Origin: Heterorhizobium halophytocola
Lineage (GTDB): Bacteria > Pseudomonadota > Alphaproteobacteria > Rhizobiales > Rhizobiaceae
DNA: 64,000 nt
NCBI RefSeq assembly: GCF_017873095.1
Contig: NZ_JAGGJU010000004.1
Span: forward strand, 248,001 to 312,000
Direction: 5' to 3'
Positions 9,302 to 18,094 of this stretch are shown here, piece by piece. The translations under genes were made by a program, and so were the position numbers. The notes below the pieces were generated by a model. That model worked only from the letters and a program-made list of their open reading frames with translations, made no database searches and had not been told where the DNA came from. Within the stretch, counting starts at the first letter, position 1; every line of letters starts with the position of its first letter.

Positions 9302-11227
9302 TCACCAGCCGCCGCCGCCGCCTCCACCGCCGCCGCCCCCGGAAAAGCCACCGCTGGAACCCGAGCTCGATTTGGGTGTCGGGATGGTGGAGGAAATGGT
9401 CGAGGCCATGGAGGAGGAAATATTGCCGATATTGCCGGCGACGCCGCCGATAGAGTTGCCGTGATACCAGACGGGCGCATAGGCGGTGGCAGCGGCTGCA
9501 CCGGCAGCGGCCGTTGCAAGCCAGGCGTTGAAGGCATTCGACCACGGTTCCTCGACGCCGAGCGCCACCGCATAGGGCAGCAGTGTCTCGAAATGCTGCG
9601 GCGACATCGTCGGCGCGCCGGCCGTGTTCATCCGGTCCTTTTCCGCCAGCGTCAGATAGGTGCGCAGGCCCTCTATGCCGTCCATCAGCTTGCGGCCGAG
9701 CGGCGTCGGCGCCCCCATCAGGAAGAAGAACAGGATGTTGAGCACCAGGATGCCGCCGACTGCAACCGCGACGATCAGCTCGTTCGAGCTGACGAGTTCA
9801 CTGACCAGCGAGACCCCGAGACCGCCGAAGGTGGTCAGGAAGACGAAACCGAAAAACACGATGCCGATCACCGACATCAGCCGCGATATCAGGGACTTGC
9901 TGCGCAGGATCCCACGGCCGACCTTGATGCCCAGCATGGCAAAGACAAAGGAGAAGAAGGCAGGCGCGATCATCAGCGGCACGGCTTCGGCCGGAATCGC
10001 ACCGAAGATCAGCAGTGCCAGCAGCACCGCAAGGCTCAAGGCCACGCCGCCCACGACATAACCCCAGTTGCTCTTGTAGTATTTGCCCCGATGCTCCTTC
10101 TCGATCGCCGAACGGAAGCGGTTTCCGGCGGACTGCACGGCGGCGCCATGGGCCTTGTCGATGTCGAATTCGGAACCCGGACCACCCACCTGGTCCAGCA
10201 GAACCTTCTGGCCGGCCGAGAGCTTGTCCCTGACCGGCTTGTCGGTCCTGCGGATCACCAGTTTCTCCCGCAGGTCGTCCAGTTCGACATAGCCCTTGAC
10301 CGCGAGGTCGATGGCGGTGGCGGAAAATGCGGTCCAGCCGCCACCGGAAAAACCCTTGTTGTCGACATAGTTGACCAGTGCCGGCGACAGCCCGTCCGGT
10401 GCATCCCAGCGCGGCACGATGACGCCCGGCTGCGGGTCGCGGCCAACCGCGATCCAGGATTTCATGTAATAGGCAAAGACGAGCAGCAGCCCGATGCCGC
10501 CGATCAGCAGGCCGGCATAGTCGCGCAGGAAATAGCGCCATGCCTCGGTCTCGCTCGGCGCGGCCAGCACGCCCTTGGGAATCCCGACAAGAATGGTCAG
10601 CCCTTCCTGCGGATCGAGCGGTCGGGTGGTCTGAAAATCGGCATCGCTGCCGCTGACGCTGCCCAGCGCATCCTTGCTTTCCTCGCCATAGCCGCCGGTA
10701 AATACCGCCGTCTCCGTCGGCCGGGCATCGCCGGGCAGATGCACGCTTGCCGAGGCCTTCAGGATCGGGAACTGCCAGCCATTGCCGGTCACGTTCCAGT
10801 AGAGCTCGTCCTGCGTCGGATAGCGCAGGATCCAGCGGCGGGTATTATAGGTGATCTTGTAGGTGTAGTTGCCGGGCGACAGATAGGTATCGGCATCGCC
10901 GGCATAGATGCGGATGCCGCCGGAGACGCTTTCGGTATGATAGGCTTCCGGCTGACCGTCGCGTTCGACCGACACCAGATCGAAATCGACCTTGATCCGG
11001 AGTCCCACCTGATCCTTGGCATAGAGCGGAAAATCGCGGAAAATCCCCCGTCGGATATCGCGACCCTCGGCACGAACGGCGATTGTCTCGACCACGGTCA
11101 GCGACGCGTCGGGATGTACGGTGATGTCGGAATGATAGGAGTTGATGACTTCGCGGGCCGCGGCCGGCAATGTCTGAAACCAGATGGCGGCCACCAGCAG
11201 AGCGAGGCCGAAAATCAATCTTCTCAT
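9302..11227 (-). CDS. DUF2207 predicted membrane protein with poly-glycine tail
   Basis: The 641-residue product starts with a signal-like helix (MRRLIFGLALLVAAIW). An extracytoplasmic DUF2207 domain follows (NSYHSDITVHPDASLTVVET, with IRRGIFRDFP), then several membrane helices between about residues 240 and 520. The C-terminal tail is low-complexity, very rich in Gly and Ser, and ends with eleven glycines and a Trp. DUF2207 proteins are commonly encoded beside LemA, and lemA is indeed three genes upstream on the same strand. The function is unknown. Start chosen at MRRL because the hydrophobic leader begins there; the 24 codons upstream do not look like protein. Confidence 0.9.
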   Translation of the reverse strand: MRRLIFGLALLVAAIWFQTLPAAAREVINSYHSDITVHPDASLTVVETIAVRAEGRDIRRGIFRDFPLYAKDQVGLRIKVDFDLVSVERDGQPEAYHTESVSGGIRIYAGDADTYLSPGNYTYKITYNTRRWILRYPTQDELYWNVTGNGWQFPILKASASVHLPGDARPTETAVFTGGYGEESKDALGSVSGSDADFQTTRPLDPQEGLTILVGIPKGVLAAPSETEAWRYFLRDYAGLLIGGIGLLLVFAYYMKSWIAVGRDPQPGVIVPRWDAPDGLSPALVNYVDNKGFSGGGWTAFSATAIDLAVKGYVELDDLREKLVIRRTDKPVRDKLSAGQKVLLDQVGGPGSEFDIDKAHGAAVQSAGNRFRSAIEKEHRGKYYKSNWGYVVGGVALSLAVLLALLIFGAIPAEAVPLMIAPAFFSFVFAMLGIKVGRGILRSKSLISRLMSVIGIVFFGFVFLTTFGGLGVSLVSELVSSNELIVAVAVGGILVLNILFFFLMGAPTPLGRKLMDGIEGLRTYLTLAEKDRMNTAGAPTMSPQHFETLLPYAVALGVEEPWSNAFNAWLATAAAGAAAATAYAPVWYHGNSIGGVAGNIGNISSSMASTISSTIPTPKSSSGSSGGFSGGGGGGGGGGGW

Positions 11228-11294
11228 CTGTCGTCCCCGTTTGCAGGCTCCGGGGCGGTTATAGCGGCAGACGGGGGATAATGAAAAGCCGTTC

Positions 11295-11344
11295 GGCACT
11301 TCGATTGCGCGGCGCTCCTTGGTTCGCGCGACAACCGAAGTGCC
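11295..11344 (-). terminator. Hairpin between the 49-aa gene and the DUF2207 gene
   Basis: A 9-bp perfect inverted repeat, GGCACTTCG at 11295-11303 and CGAAGTGCC at 11336-11344, lies just after the stop codon of the small gene. The inner part can pair further (TTGCGCG with CGCGCG). There is no clear T-run, so it may only partly terminate or may stabilise the upstream mRNA. Confidence 0.4.
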
Positions 11345-11353
11345 TGATCGCGA

Positions 11354-11503
11354 TTATTTCTTCTCGATGGCGAGGCCATCCTTGCCGATGCTCAATTCGA
11401 CGCCCTCCGGCTTCTGCTTCTCGTGGTAGACATAGGCCCCGAGGCCGATGACGACCACAACCAGGGCACCGATGACGAGATAAAGACCGTTGGTACGGTT
11501 CAT
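11354..11503 (-). CDS. Small single-span membrane protein (49 aa)
   Basis: The product begins MNRTNGLYLVIGALVVVVIG, a single N-terminal transmembrane helix, and continues with a charged C-terminal part (VYHEKQKPEGVEL and DGLAIEKK). The start is set by a GAGAGG Shine-Dalgarno sequence about 7 nt upstream. I recognise no characterised family; similar short proteins are common in Rhizobiaceae. It lies on the same strand between aroA (105 bp upstream) and the DUF2207 gene, so it may share their transcript. Confidence 0.75.
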   Translation of the reverse strand: MNRTNGLYLVIGALVVVVIGLGAYVYHEKQKPEGVELSIGKDGLAIEKK

Positions 11504-11608
11504 GAAATATCCTCTCAAATAAACTGAGCGCGGGCTGCGCCAATCGCTCCACAATGCGAAACACGGCAAAAGGTTCCGATCACGATCGCGAGACCGGAAA
11601 ATATCGTC

Positions 11609-12898
11609 TCAGGCGGCGTTCGGTGCCACGGTCTGAACGCCAAGGCTGCCAAGCGCATCCCAGTAGCCCGGGTAGGTCTTGGCCACGCAGCCGGGATCGA
11701 GAATGGTGATCCCCCCGATCTTCAAGCCGGCGAGCGCAAAGCTCATGGCGATGCGGTGATCGGCAAAGGTGTCGATCTCGGCCGGGAGCAGCTGCCCGGC
11801 CAGGGCCGGATCGGCATTGACCACGAGGTCGTCGCCTTCCTCGACCGCGAGCCCGTCGCGAATGGCGTTCAGCCCGGTCGACAGCGCCCGGATGCGGTCG
11901 CATTCCTTGACCCGCAGATTGGCGATGCCGACAAAACGCACCGGCTGATTGTTGAAGGCGGCGAGCACCGCGATTGTCGGAATCGCGTCCTGCATCTGGC
12001 TGCCGTCGATCACGGCCGGCATGTCGGGAAAAGCCGCGATCACGTCATAAGCCTTGGCGTCGGGCTGGGTAAACGCGGTCGCTGCCGTGCCGATGTCGAT
12101 GGTGCCGCCGGTCAGTACTTCGGCGCCCCAGAGATAGGTAGCAGCAGAGGCATCCGGTTCGATGTGGAAATCGGCAGCCCTGTAGCCGGTCGGCTCGACC
12201 GTCCAGGTGCCGAGATCGGTTTCCTCGACCCGGGCGCCGAAGGCGCGCATGGCATCCAGCGTCAGATCGACATAGCCGCGGGCACCGATCTCGATGCCGG
12301 TGAGCGCCACGGTCACCGGCGCGTTCGAACCCGCGGGCGCCAGCGGTGCGGCCATCAACAGGGCCGAGACATACTGGCTCGACAGTCCGGCATCAATCTC
12401 CACCCGGCCGCTGCCGAAATGACCCCGACCGTCGACGGTGACTGGCGGGCATCCGGTCGGCGCCTTTGCCGAAATGCCGAGCGAGGCCAAGGCGGCGACC
12501 AGCGGGCCGATCGGCCGCTTGCGCATGTGCTCGTCGCCATCGACGATCACCTGGCCGTTGACGCTTGCGACGGCGGCGGTCAGGAAGCGCGTGGCCGTGC
12601 CCGCATTGCCGAGAAAGAGCGGCGCGGACGGGGCTTTCCATTCGCCCGTGGAGGTCACGACGAAGGTGGTTTCGTCCGGTTCCTCGACCGACACACCCAT
12701 CGCCCGCAAGGCCTCCGCCATATAGCGGGTGTCATCGCTCTTCAGTGCGCCGGTGAGCCTGCTCGTACCCTTTGCAAGGCCGGCCAGAAGCAGCACGCGA
12801 TTGGTGATCGACTTGGAGCCGGGCGGGCTGACATGGCCGGAAAGCGGATGGCCGGGCGGAAGAATGGTGAGCTTGTCGGTGGTCATCGGGTCCGTCAT
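11609..12898 (-). CDS. aroA: 3-phosphoshikimate 1-carboxyvinyltransferase (EPSP synthase)
   Basis: This enzyme transfers the enolpyruvyl group of PEP to shikimate-3-phosphate in aromatic amino acid synthesis. The 429-residue product has PPGSKSITNR near the N terminus, LFLGNAGTATRF, RPIGPLV, SSQYVSALLMAAPLA, RVKECDRI and FADHRIAMSFALAGL, all as in class I EPSP synthases. In the glyphosate-contact loop GNAGTATRF the Gly and Thr are kept (G100, T101), but the usual Pro is Phe (F105, position 101 in E. coli). Rhizobia usually carry another aroA elsewhere, so this may be a second paralogue; that is inference. It lies 46 bp downstream of lemA on the same strand. Confidence 0.93.
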   Translation of the reverse strand: MTDPMTTDKLTILPPGHPLSGHVSPPGSKSITNRVLLLAGLAKGTSRLTGALKSDDTRYMAEALRAMGVSVEEPDETTFVVTSTGEWKAPSAPLFLGNAGTATRFLTAAVASVNGQVIVDGDEHMRKRPIGPLVAALASLGISAKAPTGCPPVTVDGRGHFGSGRVEIDAGLSSQYVSALLMAAPLAPAGSNAPVTVALTGIEIGARGYVDLTLDAMRAFGARVEETDLGTWTVEPTGYRAADFHIEPDASAATYLWGAEVLTGGTIDIGTAATAFTQPDAKAYDVIAAFPDMPAVIDGSQMQDAIPTIAVLAAFNNQPVRFVGIANLRVKECDRIRALSTGLNAIRDGLAVEEGDDLVVNADPALAGQLLPAEIDTFADHRIAMSFALAGLKIGGITILDPGCVAKTYPGYWDALGSLGVQTVAPNAA

Positions 12899-12944
12899 TT
12901 CAAGGTCTGGTCAAGGTCTGGTCGTGCCGAGAGCGTCGCGGTCT

Positions 12945-13505
12945 TCAGAATTTGACCGTCGGTACAGCACGGTCGGCTTCGTTGGCAATCTCGAAATAGG
13001 GCTTTTTCGAAAAGCCGAACTGACCGGCGACGAGGTTGGACGGGAAGCTTTCGACGCGGACATTCAGATCGCGGGCAGCGCCGTTGTAATAACGGCGCGC
13101 CATCTGGATCTCGCCCTCGATCGTTTCGAGCGAGGTCTGCAGTTCCAGATAGTTCTGGTTGGCCTTGAGATCCGGATAGGCCTCCGCCAGGGCAAACAGC
13201 CGGCCGAGCGCCTGGGTCAGCTGTCCTTCGGCCGCAGCCCGCCCCTCGACATCGCCCGTCGGCACCGACTGGGCCTTGTTGCGCAGCGCGACGACCTCTT
13301 CCAGGGTCGTCTTTTCGTGTGCGGCATAGCCCTTCACCGTCTCGACCAGGTTGGGGATTAGGTCGGCGCGACGCTTCAGTTGCACATCGATGCCGGACCA
13401 GGCCTCCTCGGCCATCTGCCGCGCCTTGACGAGGCCGTTGTAGATCGTGACGGCATAAAGACCGACGAGCACGACAAGCGCAATGATGACGAGAATGGTG
13501 GACAT
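12945..13505 (-). CDS. lemA: LemA family protein
   Basis: The 186-residue product has one N-terminal transmembrane helix (MSTILVIIALVVLVGLYAVT) followed by the helical LemA domain (YNGLVKARQMAEEAWSGIDV, QLKRRADLIPNLVETVKGYA, ENYLEL-like QNYLELQTSLETIE, and RYYNGAARDLNV). The start is supported by a GGAGAGG Shine-Dalgarno site. LemA is an inner-membrane protein of unknown biochemical role, often paired with DUF2207 or TPM-domain proteins. It is the first gene of the likely unit lemA-aroA-small protein-DUF2207. Confidence 0.93.
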   Translation of the reverse strand: MSTILVIIALVVLVGLYAVTIYNGLVKARQMAEEAWSGIDVQLKRRADLIPNLVETVKGYAAHEKTTLEEVVALRNKAQSVPTGDVEGRAAAEGQLTQALGRLFALAEAYPDLKANQNYLELQTSLETIEGEIQMARRYYNGAARDLNVRVESFPSNLVAGQFGFSKKPYFEIANEADRAVPTVKF

Positions 13506-14369
13506 CAGCCTCTCCGGATTTGGCAGCCGCGGTTCTTCCGCGGGCGGCGGATTGAACCATAGGCACTTGGTTTGACAAGCACAACGCCGGATCAGCGGTC
13601 CTGCAGGGCCGATCGCATGCACCGCGCGCGCAGACCGTGCCCCGGACTACGGCGATTGCGCAACCATGCTCTTGCGGGACCCGGCCATGGCCGCCCGTCA
13701 GCCGACTTTCCACCGATGGGGGGACCGGTCTCCGCCGTGATGACGCAGCAGGTACCAAATTTGTCCCGGCCGGTGTCACGCCCTCCGGACCTGCGCTTAA
13801 CCGTTGACCTGACTGGGAAAAGCCGTCGTCGCACGCTGTCGGCAAATCGCCACAACCACCCCCGGCAACTCCAAAGATCTTGCTAAGCAGAACTGGTTAG
13901 CAAGTTCATCGAATATCCAGAGATGCCGGATGCCGATACCTTTCAATCATTCGCTGATGCAGGTCAAAGAAACGAGGCGGCAGGCAGAAGCGTCCCCCGG
14001 CAGGCGGGTCGGGGCAGGTTGGAGTAAAGCCGGTTGGCGGACCGGTAAAACTCAAGGCTTGGCCGGTTGGCGGACCGGTCAAGCCGAGCCTACCTGGTTG
14101 GCGGACCAGGCGGACAGTGAGCGGTTTACGAGGCGTTCCACGAAACCAATTCGGAAGTCCGAACCAATGTGTACGGTCATCAAAGCGATCAATGTCGTGG
14201 CGTTCATGGCATTGTTCTTCGACTACGGGGTCGCGATGCGTCCCCCGGAAAGCGGCGGAACCCGGCGCCTTCTGCAGATGTGTGCAAAGCAATTGCCGAC
14301 CGGAGCCGTGGCTGGCTTCCACTGGCTACCCGAACCGGACTACGCCGACCCACCAGGGTTTGGATCAGC
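13506..14369. other. 864-bp region without a convincing gene
   Basis: This stretch lies between lemA and the membrane gene ending at 14370. Open frames exist on both strands (for example 13930-14373 plus, 13906-14322 minus) but they lack recognisable domains and good ribosome sites, and they run through a repeat array. Part of it, about 13840-13960, is less GC-rich. The only structure I can describe is the hairpin array at 13995-14110. The lemA promoter should lie near 13510-13600. Confidence 0.5.
13995..14110. repeat. Array of four spaced hairpins with conserved loop
   Basis: Four short inverted repeats follow each other every 30-35 bp. Three share the loop TGGCGG: CCGGT/ACCGG at 14030-14045, the same at 14063-14078, and CCTGGT/ACCAGG at 14093-14110. 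A more diverged unit has arms CCCCG/CGGGG at 13995-13999 and 14010-14014 around a loop that includes GGCGGG. The third unit changes both arms in a compensatory way, so pairing rather than sequence seems to be kept. Confidence 0.7.
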
Positions 14370-15122
14370 CTAGTCCGACATGCCTTCCTTTGACTTCTCC
14401 TCCCTCAACTCAGGCGCCGGTTCCGACCGGCGCCCTTTTTCTTTGGCAAGCGCACGCGCCTGTCCGCGGCCGACCGAAAGCATGAAGGCATCGCACAGGA
14501 TCAGCAGCATGAAAGCAGCAATGTCGGCAATAGACGACATCTGCATGGCGTGCTGGGCCGCATTCGGATCGGAGAACACGTCGATCGGAATGCCGGCGAC
14601 CGCGCGGGAGAATTGCAGCGCGATAAACAGCGACAGGGTGATGGCAGCCGGCAGCACCGGGTTCAGCGGGCGGCGCTGCGTCTCGCCCCTCCGTGCGGCA
14701 CGGGCGATATCGTTCATCGCCTGGATCTGGATCCAGAAACTGGCGACCGGCACGAAAAAGCCGGTAACCGTTGCCAGCGGCGACAGGCGCCGCAGGCCGG
14801 GCGCGATGCGGTCGGTGAGAAGCAGCGAGAGCCAGATATAGCGCAGCCAGGCAAGCAGGCTCATCAGCTCGGCCAGATAGAGCAGCAGCATGTAGAAGCC
14901 GTCGATCGAGACGATGACCTGCGTCACGCCGCTGCCGGCGCCGGTGTTGCGCGTCGTGCCGGTGTGCTGCAGCACGTAGCTGATAAAGGCGAAATAGAGC
15001 TGATAGGCAACCGATCCGGTCAGAAGCAGTCCGGTGAGCGGCGCCAGGGTCCACCAGACCCGGCGCGCATGCGCCAGCCGCCGGCCGAGGACCTCGGCCG
15101 GTGCTTTATGGCTCGCTGTCAC
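14370..15122 (-). CDS. Multi-pass membrane protein, possibly DUF4328
   Basis: The 250-residue product has about five to six hydrophobic segments, for example [20 protein letters not shown], a middle segment [20 protein letters not shown], and [20 protein letters not shown] near the C terminus. It ends in a charged cytoplasmic tail. The arrangement resembles the DUF4328 family, but I am not certain. Translation probably starts at the GTG at 15122, whose sequence GTGA overlaps the TGA stop of glyQ, which implies translational coupling. Function unknown. Confidence 0.75.
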   Translation of the reverse strand: MTASHKAPAEVLGRRLAHARRVWWTLAPLTGLLLTGSVAYQLYFAFISYVLQHTGTTRNTGAGSGVTQVIVSIDGFYMLLLYLAELMSLLAWLRYIWLSLLLTDRIAPGLRRLSPLATVTGFFVPVASFWIQIQAMNDIARAARRGETQRRPLNPVLPAAITLSLFIALQFSRAVAGIPIDVFSDPNAAQHAMQMSSIADIAAFMLLILCDAFMLSVGRGQARALAKEKGRRSEPAPELREEKSKEGMSD

Positions 15123-16075
15123 GCGGCCTTGCCGAGATTGGCACCACCGGCGTCGGTGAGCAGGAAGGCTTCGCCGCAGGCCTTGGCGAGCGTGCGCACC
15201 CTGAGAATGTAACTCTGACGCTCGGTGACCGAGATCACGCCGCGCGCATCCAGCAGGTTGAAGACGTGGCTTGCCTTGATGCACTGGTCATAGGCCGGAA
15301 AGACACATTTGTGCAGGCGCTGGTTGTCGCTGTCGCCAGGCGCCCCGGCGGCGAGCAGCGCCTGGCACTCCTTCTCCGCATCGGTGAAGTGGCGCAACAG
15401 CATCTCGGTATTGGCATATTCGAAATTATGCCTGGAATATTCCTGCTCGGCCTGCAGGAAGACGTCGCCATAGGAGATCTTTTCATCGCCTTCGCGGCCG
15501 TTGAAGTTCAGGTCGTAGACATTGTCGACGCCCTGCACATACATCGCCAGGCGCTCGAGACCATAGGTCAGTTCGCCGGCCACCGGCGCGCATTCGATGC
15601 CGCAGACCTGCTGGAAATAGGTGAACTGCGAGACTTCCATGCCGTCGCACCAGCATTCCCAGCCAAGCCCCCAGGCGCCGAGCGTCGGACTTTCCCAGTC
15701 GTCCTCGACGAAGCGGATGTCGTGCAGCAGCGGGTCGAGACCGATCGCTTCCAGCGAGCCGAGATAGAGCTCCTGCAGGTTGGACGGGTTGGGCTTCAGG
15801 ATCACCTGGTACTGGTAGTAATGCTGCAGGCGGTTCGGGTTTTCGCCGTAGCGACCGTCGGTGGGGCGACGCGACGGCTGCACATAGGCGGCCCGCCAGG
15901 GCTTGGGACCCAGCGCGCGCAGCGTGGTCGCCGGATGGAAGGTGCCGGCACCGACTTCCATGTCGTAGGGCTGCAGCACCGCGCACCCCTTGTCCGCCCA
16001 GTAGTTGTGGAGCGTCAGGATCAGCGCCTGGAAGGAGCGCTTCGGATCCATATGGGGGGCGAGCGTGGTGGTCAT
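15119..16075 (-). CDS. glyQ: Glycine--tRNA ligase alpha subunit
   Basis: This is the catalytic alpha subunit of the alpha2-beta2 glycyl-tRNA synthetase. The 318-residue product has the hallmark sequences [59 protein letters not shown] and [20 protein letters not shown] start it at the ATG at 16075; the ATG 8 codons further in is a possible alternative. The frame is open far upstream but only because it lies antisense to the thioredoxin gene. Its partner glyS is about 7.7 kb downstream on the same strand. Confidence 0.97.
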   Translation of the reverse strand: MTTTLAPHMDPKRSFQALILTLHNYWADKGCAVLQPYDMEVGAGTFHPATTLRALGPKPWRAAYVQPSRRPTDGRYGENPNRLQHYYQYQVILKPNPSNLQELYLGSLEAIGLDPLLHDIRFVEDDWESPTLGAWGLGWECWCDGMEVSQFTYFQQVCGIECAPVAGELTYGLERLAMYVQGVDNVYDLNFNGREGDEKISYGDVFLQAEQEYSRHNFEYANTEMLLRHFTDAEKECQALLAAGAPGDSDNQRLHKCVFPAYDQCIKASHVFNLLDARGVISVTERQSYILRVRTLAKACGEAFLLTDAGGANLGKAA

Positions 16076-16276
16076 GACGGATGTCCGGTTTCGCGAAAGA
16101 TGTCTTTGGCGTCTGGTGCCACGGTGCAGCGGCAGGGTCAAGTCTGCGACCACCTCACGCGGCGAACACGCAAATGTGTAGGAGAGCCCTGTAACCGCCA
16201 TGCCCGCCAACTCGAATTGCGTCATGATGCCACCGGGAGGGTGGCGCCCATGCCAACCCGAGGAAGGACAATCCAG

Positions 16277-16687
16277 ATGACGCTCAGAACGACAATGCTC
16301 ACCGGCCTTGCGGCCGCCGCTTTTTCGATCATCGCCGCTTCCGCCGCGCTTGCGGGCGAGATCAAGCCCTACAGCCAGCAGACCTTCGAAACGGCACAGA
16401 AGGCGGGCGCGCCGGTCGTCGTCGACATCACCGCCAGCTGGTGTCCGACCTGCAAGGCGCAGAAGCCGATCATCGACGAACTCGCCGCCTCCGAGGCGCT
16501 CGGTCCGGTCACCGTCTTCCAGGTCGATTTCGACGACCAGAAGGATGTCGTGCGGGCCTTCGGCGCCAATATGCAGTCGACGCTGATCGCCTTCAACGGG
16601 ACGACCGAAACGGCCCGATCGGTCGGCGACACCAAGCCCGAGACGATCAAGGCCCTGTTCACGTCCTCGCTTGCAAAGACCCAATGA
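16277..16687 (+). CDS. Periplasmic thioredoxin-fold protein
   Basis: The 136-residue product has a signal peptide ([20 protein letters not shown], with an AxA-like cleavage region ASAALAGE) and one thioredoxin domain with the redox motif SWCPTCKAQ. The domain resembles the C-terminal thioredoxin domain of DsbD. The stop codon overlaps the start of the next gene (ATGA), which encodes the matching CcdA-like membrane partner. Together they probably form a two-gene version of DsbD that carries electrons across the inner membrane to reduce periplasmic disulfides. An AGGAAGG Shine-Dalgarno site precedes the ATG. Confidence 0.9.
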   Translation: MTLRTTMLTGLAAAAFSIIAASAALAGEIKPYSQQTFETAQKAGAPVVVDITASWCPTCKAQKPIIDELAASEALGPVTVFQVDFDDQKDVVRAFGANMQSTLIAFNGTTETARSVGDTKPETIKALFTSSLAKTQ

Positions 16688-17403
16688 TCACGACGATCCT
16701 CCTTGCAGCGCTTGCCGGCGTTCTGTCGATCCTGTCACCCTGCGTGCTGCCGCTGGTGCCGATCGTGCTGGCGACGGCGGCCGGCAAGCATCGCTTTGGG
16801 CCGGTCGCCCTTGCGGTCGGGCTTGCCGTCTCCTTCGTGGCCGTCGGTCTGTTCGTCGCGCTGATCGGCTTTGGCCTCGGCCTCGATCTCGGTGTGTTCC
16901 GCTCGGTCGGGGCGGTGATCATGATCGGGCTCGGCGCCGTGCTGCTCGTGCCCGCCATGCAGACGCGGCTTGCGACCGCCGCCGGGCCGCTCGGCAACTG
17001 GAGCGAACGGCATTTCGGCGGCGGTACCGGCGATGGCTGGCAGGGCCAGTTTGGCATCGGCCTTCTGCTCGGCATGGTCTGGAGCCCTTGCGTCGGACCG
17101 ACACTGGGTGCCGCCTCGCTGATGGCCGCCCGCGGGGAGAATCTCGCGGCGGTCGGATCGACCATGCTCGCCTTCGGCATCGGCGCCGCCTTGCCGCTGC
17201 TGCTTCTCGGCGTGCTGTCCCGCGACGTGTTCAACCGGATGCGCGATCGCATGCTGAATGCCGGCAAGCTGCTGAAGGGCATTTTCGGCGTCGTGCTGGT
17301 GCTGCTCGGCGTGCTGATCCTGAGCGGCGCCGACAAGCAGCTGGAAGCCGCCCTCGTCGCAGCGTCGCCCGACTGGCTGACGCAACTGACCACCCGCTTC
17401 TGA
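16684..17403 (+). CDS. CcdA/DsbD-beta family transmembrane electron carrier
   Basis: The 239-residue integral membrane protein belongs to the cytochrome c biogenesis/DsbD transmembrane family. The two redox-active Cys are visible in [10 protein letters not shown] (helix 1) and [10 protein letters not shown] (helix 4). About six helices are predicted. It takes electrons from cytoplasmic thioredoxin and passes them to a periplasmic partner, here most likely the thioredoxin-fold protein encoded just upstream with a 4-bp overlap. Confidence 0.92.
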   Translation: MITTILLAALAGVLSILSPCVLPLVPIVLATAAGKHRFGPVALAVGLAVSFVAVGLFVALIGFGLGLDLGVFRSVGAVIMIGLGAVLLVPAMQTRLATAAGPLGNWSERHFGGGTGDGWQGQFGIGLLLGMVWSPCVGPTLGAASLMAARGENLAAVGSTMLAFGIGAALPLLLLGVLSRDVFNRMRDRMLNAGKLLKGIFGVVLVLLGVLILSGADKQLEAALVAASPDWLTQLTTRF

Positions 17404-17440
17404 GAGAAAGGCGGGCTCCGACCCATGGGGTCCGCGGCGC

Positions 17441-18025
17441 TCAGCCGCTGCGGGCCCTGCCCTCGATCATGCAAAGCAGCGCCTGGGCACACTCGACAAG
17501 CCCCTCCGTCTCACCCATCTGCGCCCGCACGATCGCCCCTTCGATGACGATCATTGCCGCGGCGGCCACTCCTTGCGGGCTGTCGAGACCAAGGCTTTCG
17601 GCCAATTCCTCGACATAGTGCGCCAGATCCTGCTTGTGGGCGATCGCCTGCGGAAAATCCCGGTCGAATTCGGAAACGGTGTTGATGAAGGCGCAGCCGC
17701 GAAAGTCGGGTTCCGCGAACCATTCACCGAGCGCCAGCGCGATCGCGGCAAGCCCTTGCGCTTCGACATGGGGCTGCACCCGGCTGCGAAACATCGCCAT
17801 CCACATCTCGTGGCGCGCCACCAGGAAGGCGCGCACCAGATCGTCCTTGGACGGAAAGTGATTGTAGAACGACATCTTGGCGACGCCCGCCTCGGCGATG
17901 ATCCGGTCGATGCCGGTGGCGCGGATCCCCTGCGCATAGAACAGCCGGGCAGCGGTCGCCAGGATGCGGTCGCGGGCCGGAGCGGCTTTGGCAGGCGTGT
18001 CGGACTGTGTCGATATTTTGCGCAT
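17441..18025 (-). CDS. TetR/AcrR family repressor
   Basis: The 194-residue product has an N-terminal helix-turn-helix typical of TetR (RILATAARLFYAQGIRATGI, then IIAEAGVAKMSFYNHFPSKD) and an all-helical C-terminal ligand domain. It is divergent from a DUF1348 gene. The 69-bp gap holds an 18-bp perfect palindrome and a weaker copy, both likely operators. The simplest reading is autoregulation plus repression of the DUF1348 gene until a small ligand binds. The ligand is unknown. Confidence 0.93.
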   Translation of the reverse strand: MRKISTQSDTPAKAAPARDRILATAARLFYAQGIRATGIDRIIAEAGVAKMSFYNHFPSKDDLVRAFLVARHEMWMAMFRSRVQPHVEAQGLAAIALALGEWFAEPDFRGCAFINTVSEFDRDFPQAIAHKQDLAHYVEELAESLGLDSPQGVAAAAMIVIEGAIVRAQMGETEGLVECAQALLCMIEGRARSG

Positions 18026-18040
18026 GCCCCTGATTGACAG

Positions 18041-18050
18041 ACAGATCTGT
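18041..18050. promoter_or_regulatory. Secondary TetR half-operator
   Basis: ACAGATCTGT is a 10-bp perfect palindrome with the same core as the 18-bp operator at 18064-18081. The two centres are 27 bp apart. It lies 16 bp before the tetR start. Confidence 0.6.
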
Positions 18051-18063
18051 ATAGGTCAACTGT

Positions 18064-18081
18064 ATAGACAGATCTGTCTAT
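18064..18081. promoter_or_regulatory. Primary TetR-type operator
   Basis: ATAGACAGATCTGTCTAT is an 18-bp perfect palindrome 13 bp before the DUF1348 start and 38 bp before the divergent tetR start. Size and placement fit a TetR-family operator that controls both genes. Confidence 0.75.
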
Positions 18082-18094
18082 CGAGGAAAACGCC

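Noticed and set aside
9185-11281. A 698-codon plus-strand frame antisense to the DUF2207 gene
   Set aside because: Composition is typical of a GC-rich shadow; the minus-strand gene has signal peptide, membrane helices and family motifs.
13930-14373. Possible plus-strand gene of 147 codons in the lemA-glyQ gap
   Set aside because: No domain, no clear ribosome site, and its only repeated peptide comes from the DNA hairpin array, which also reads through in other frames.
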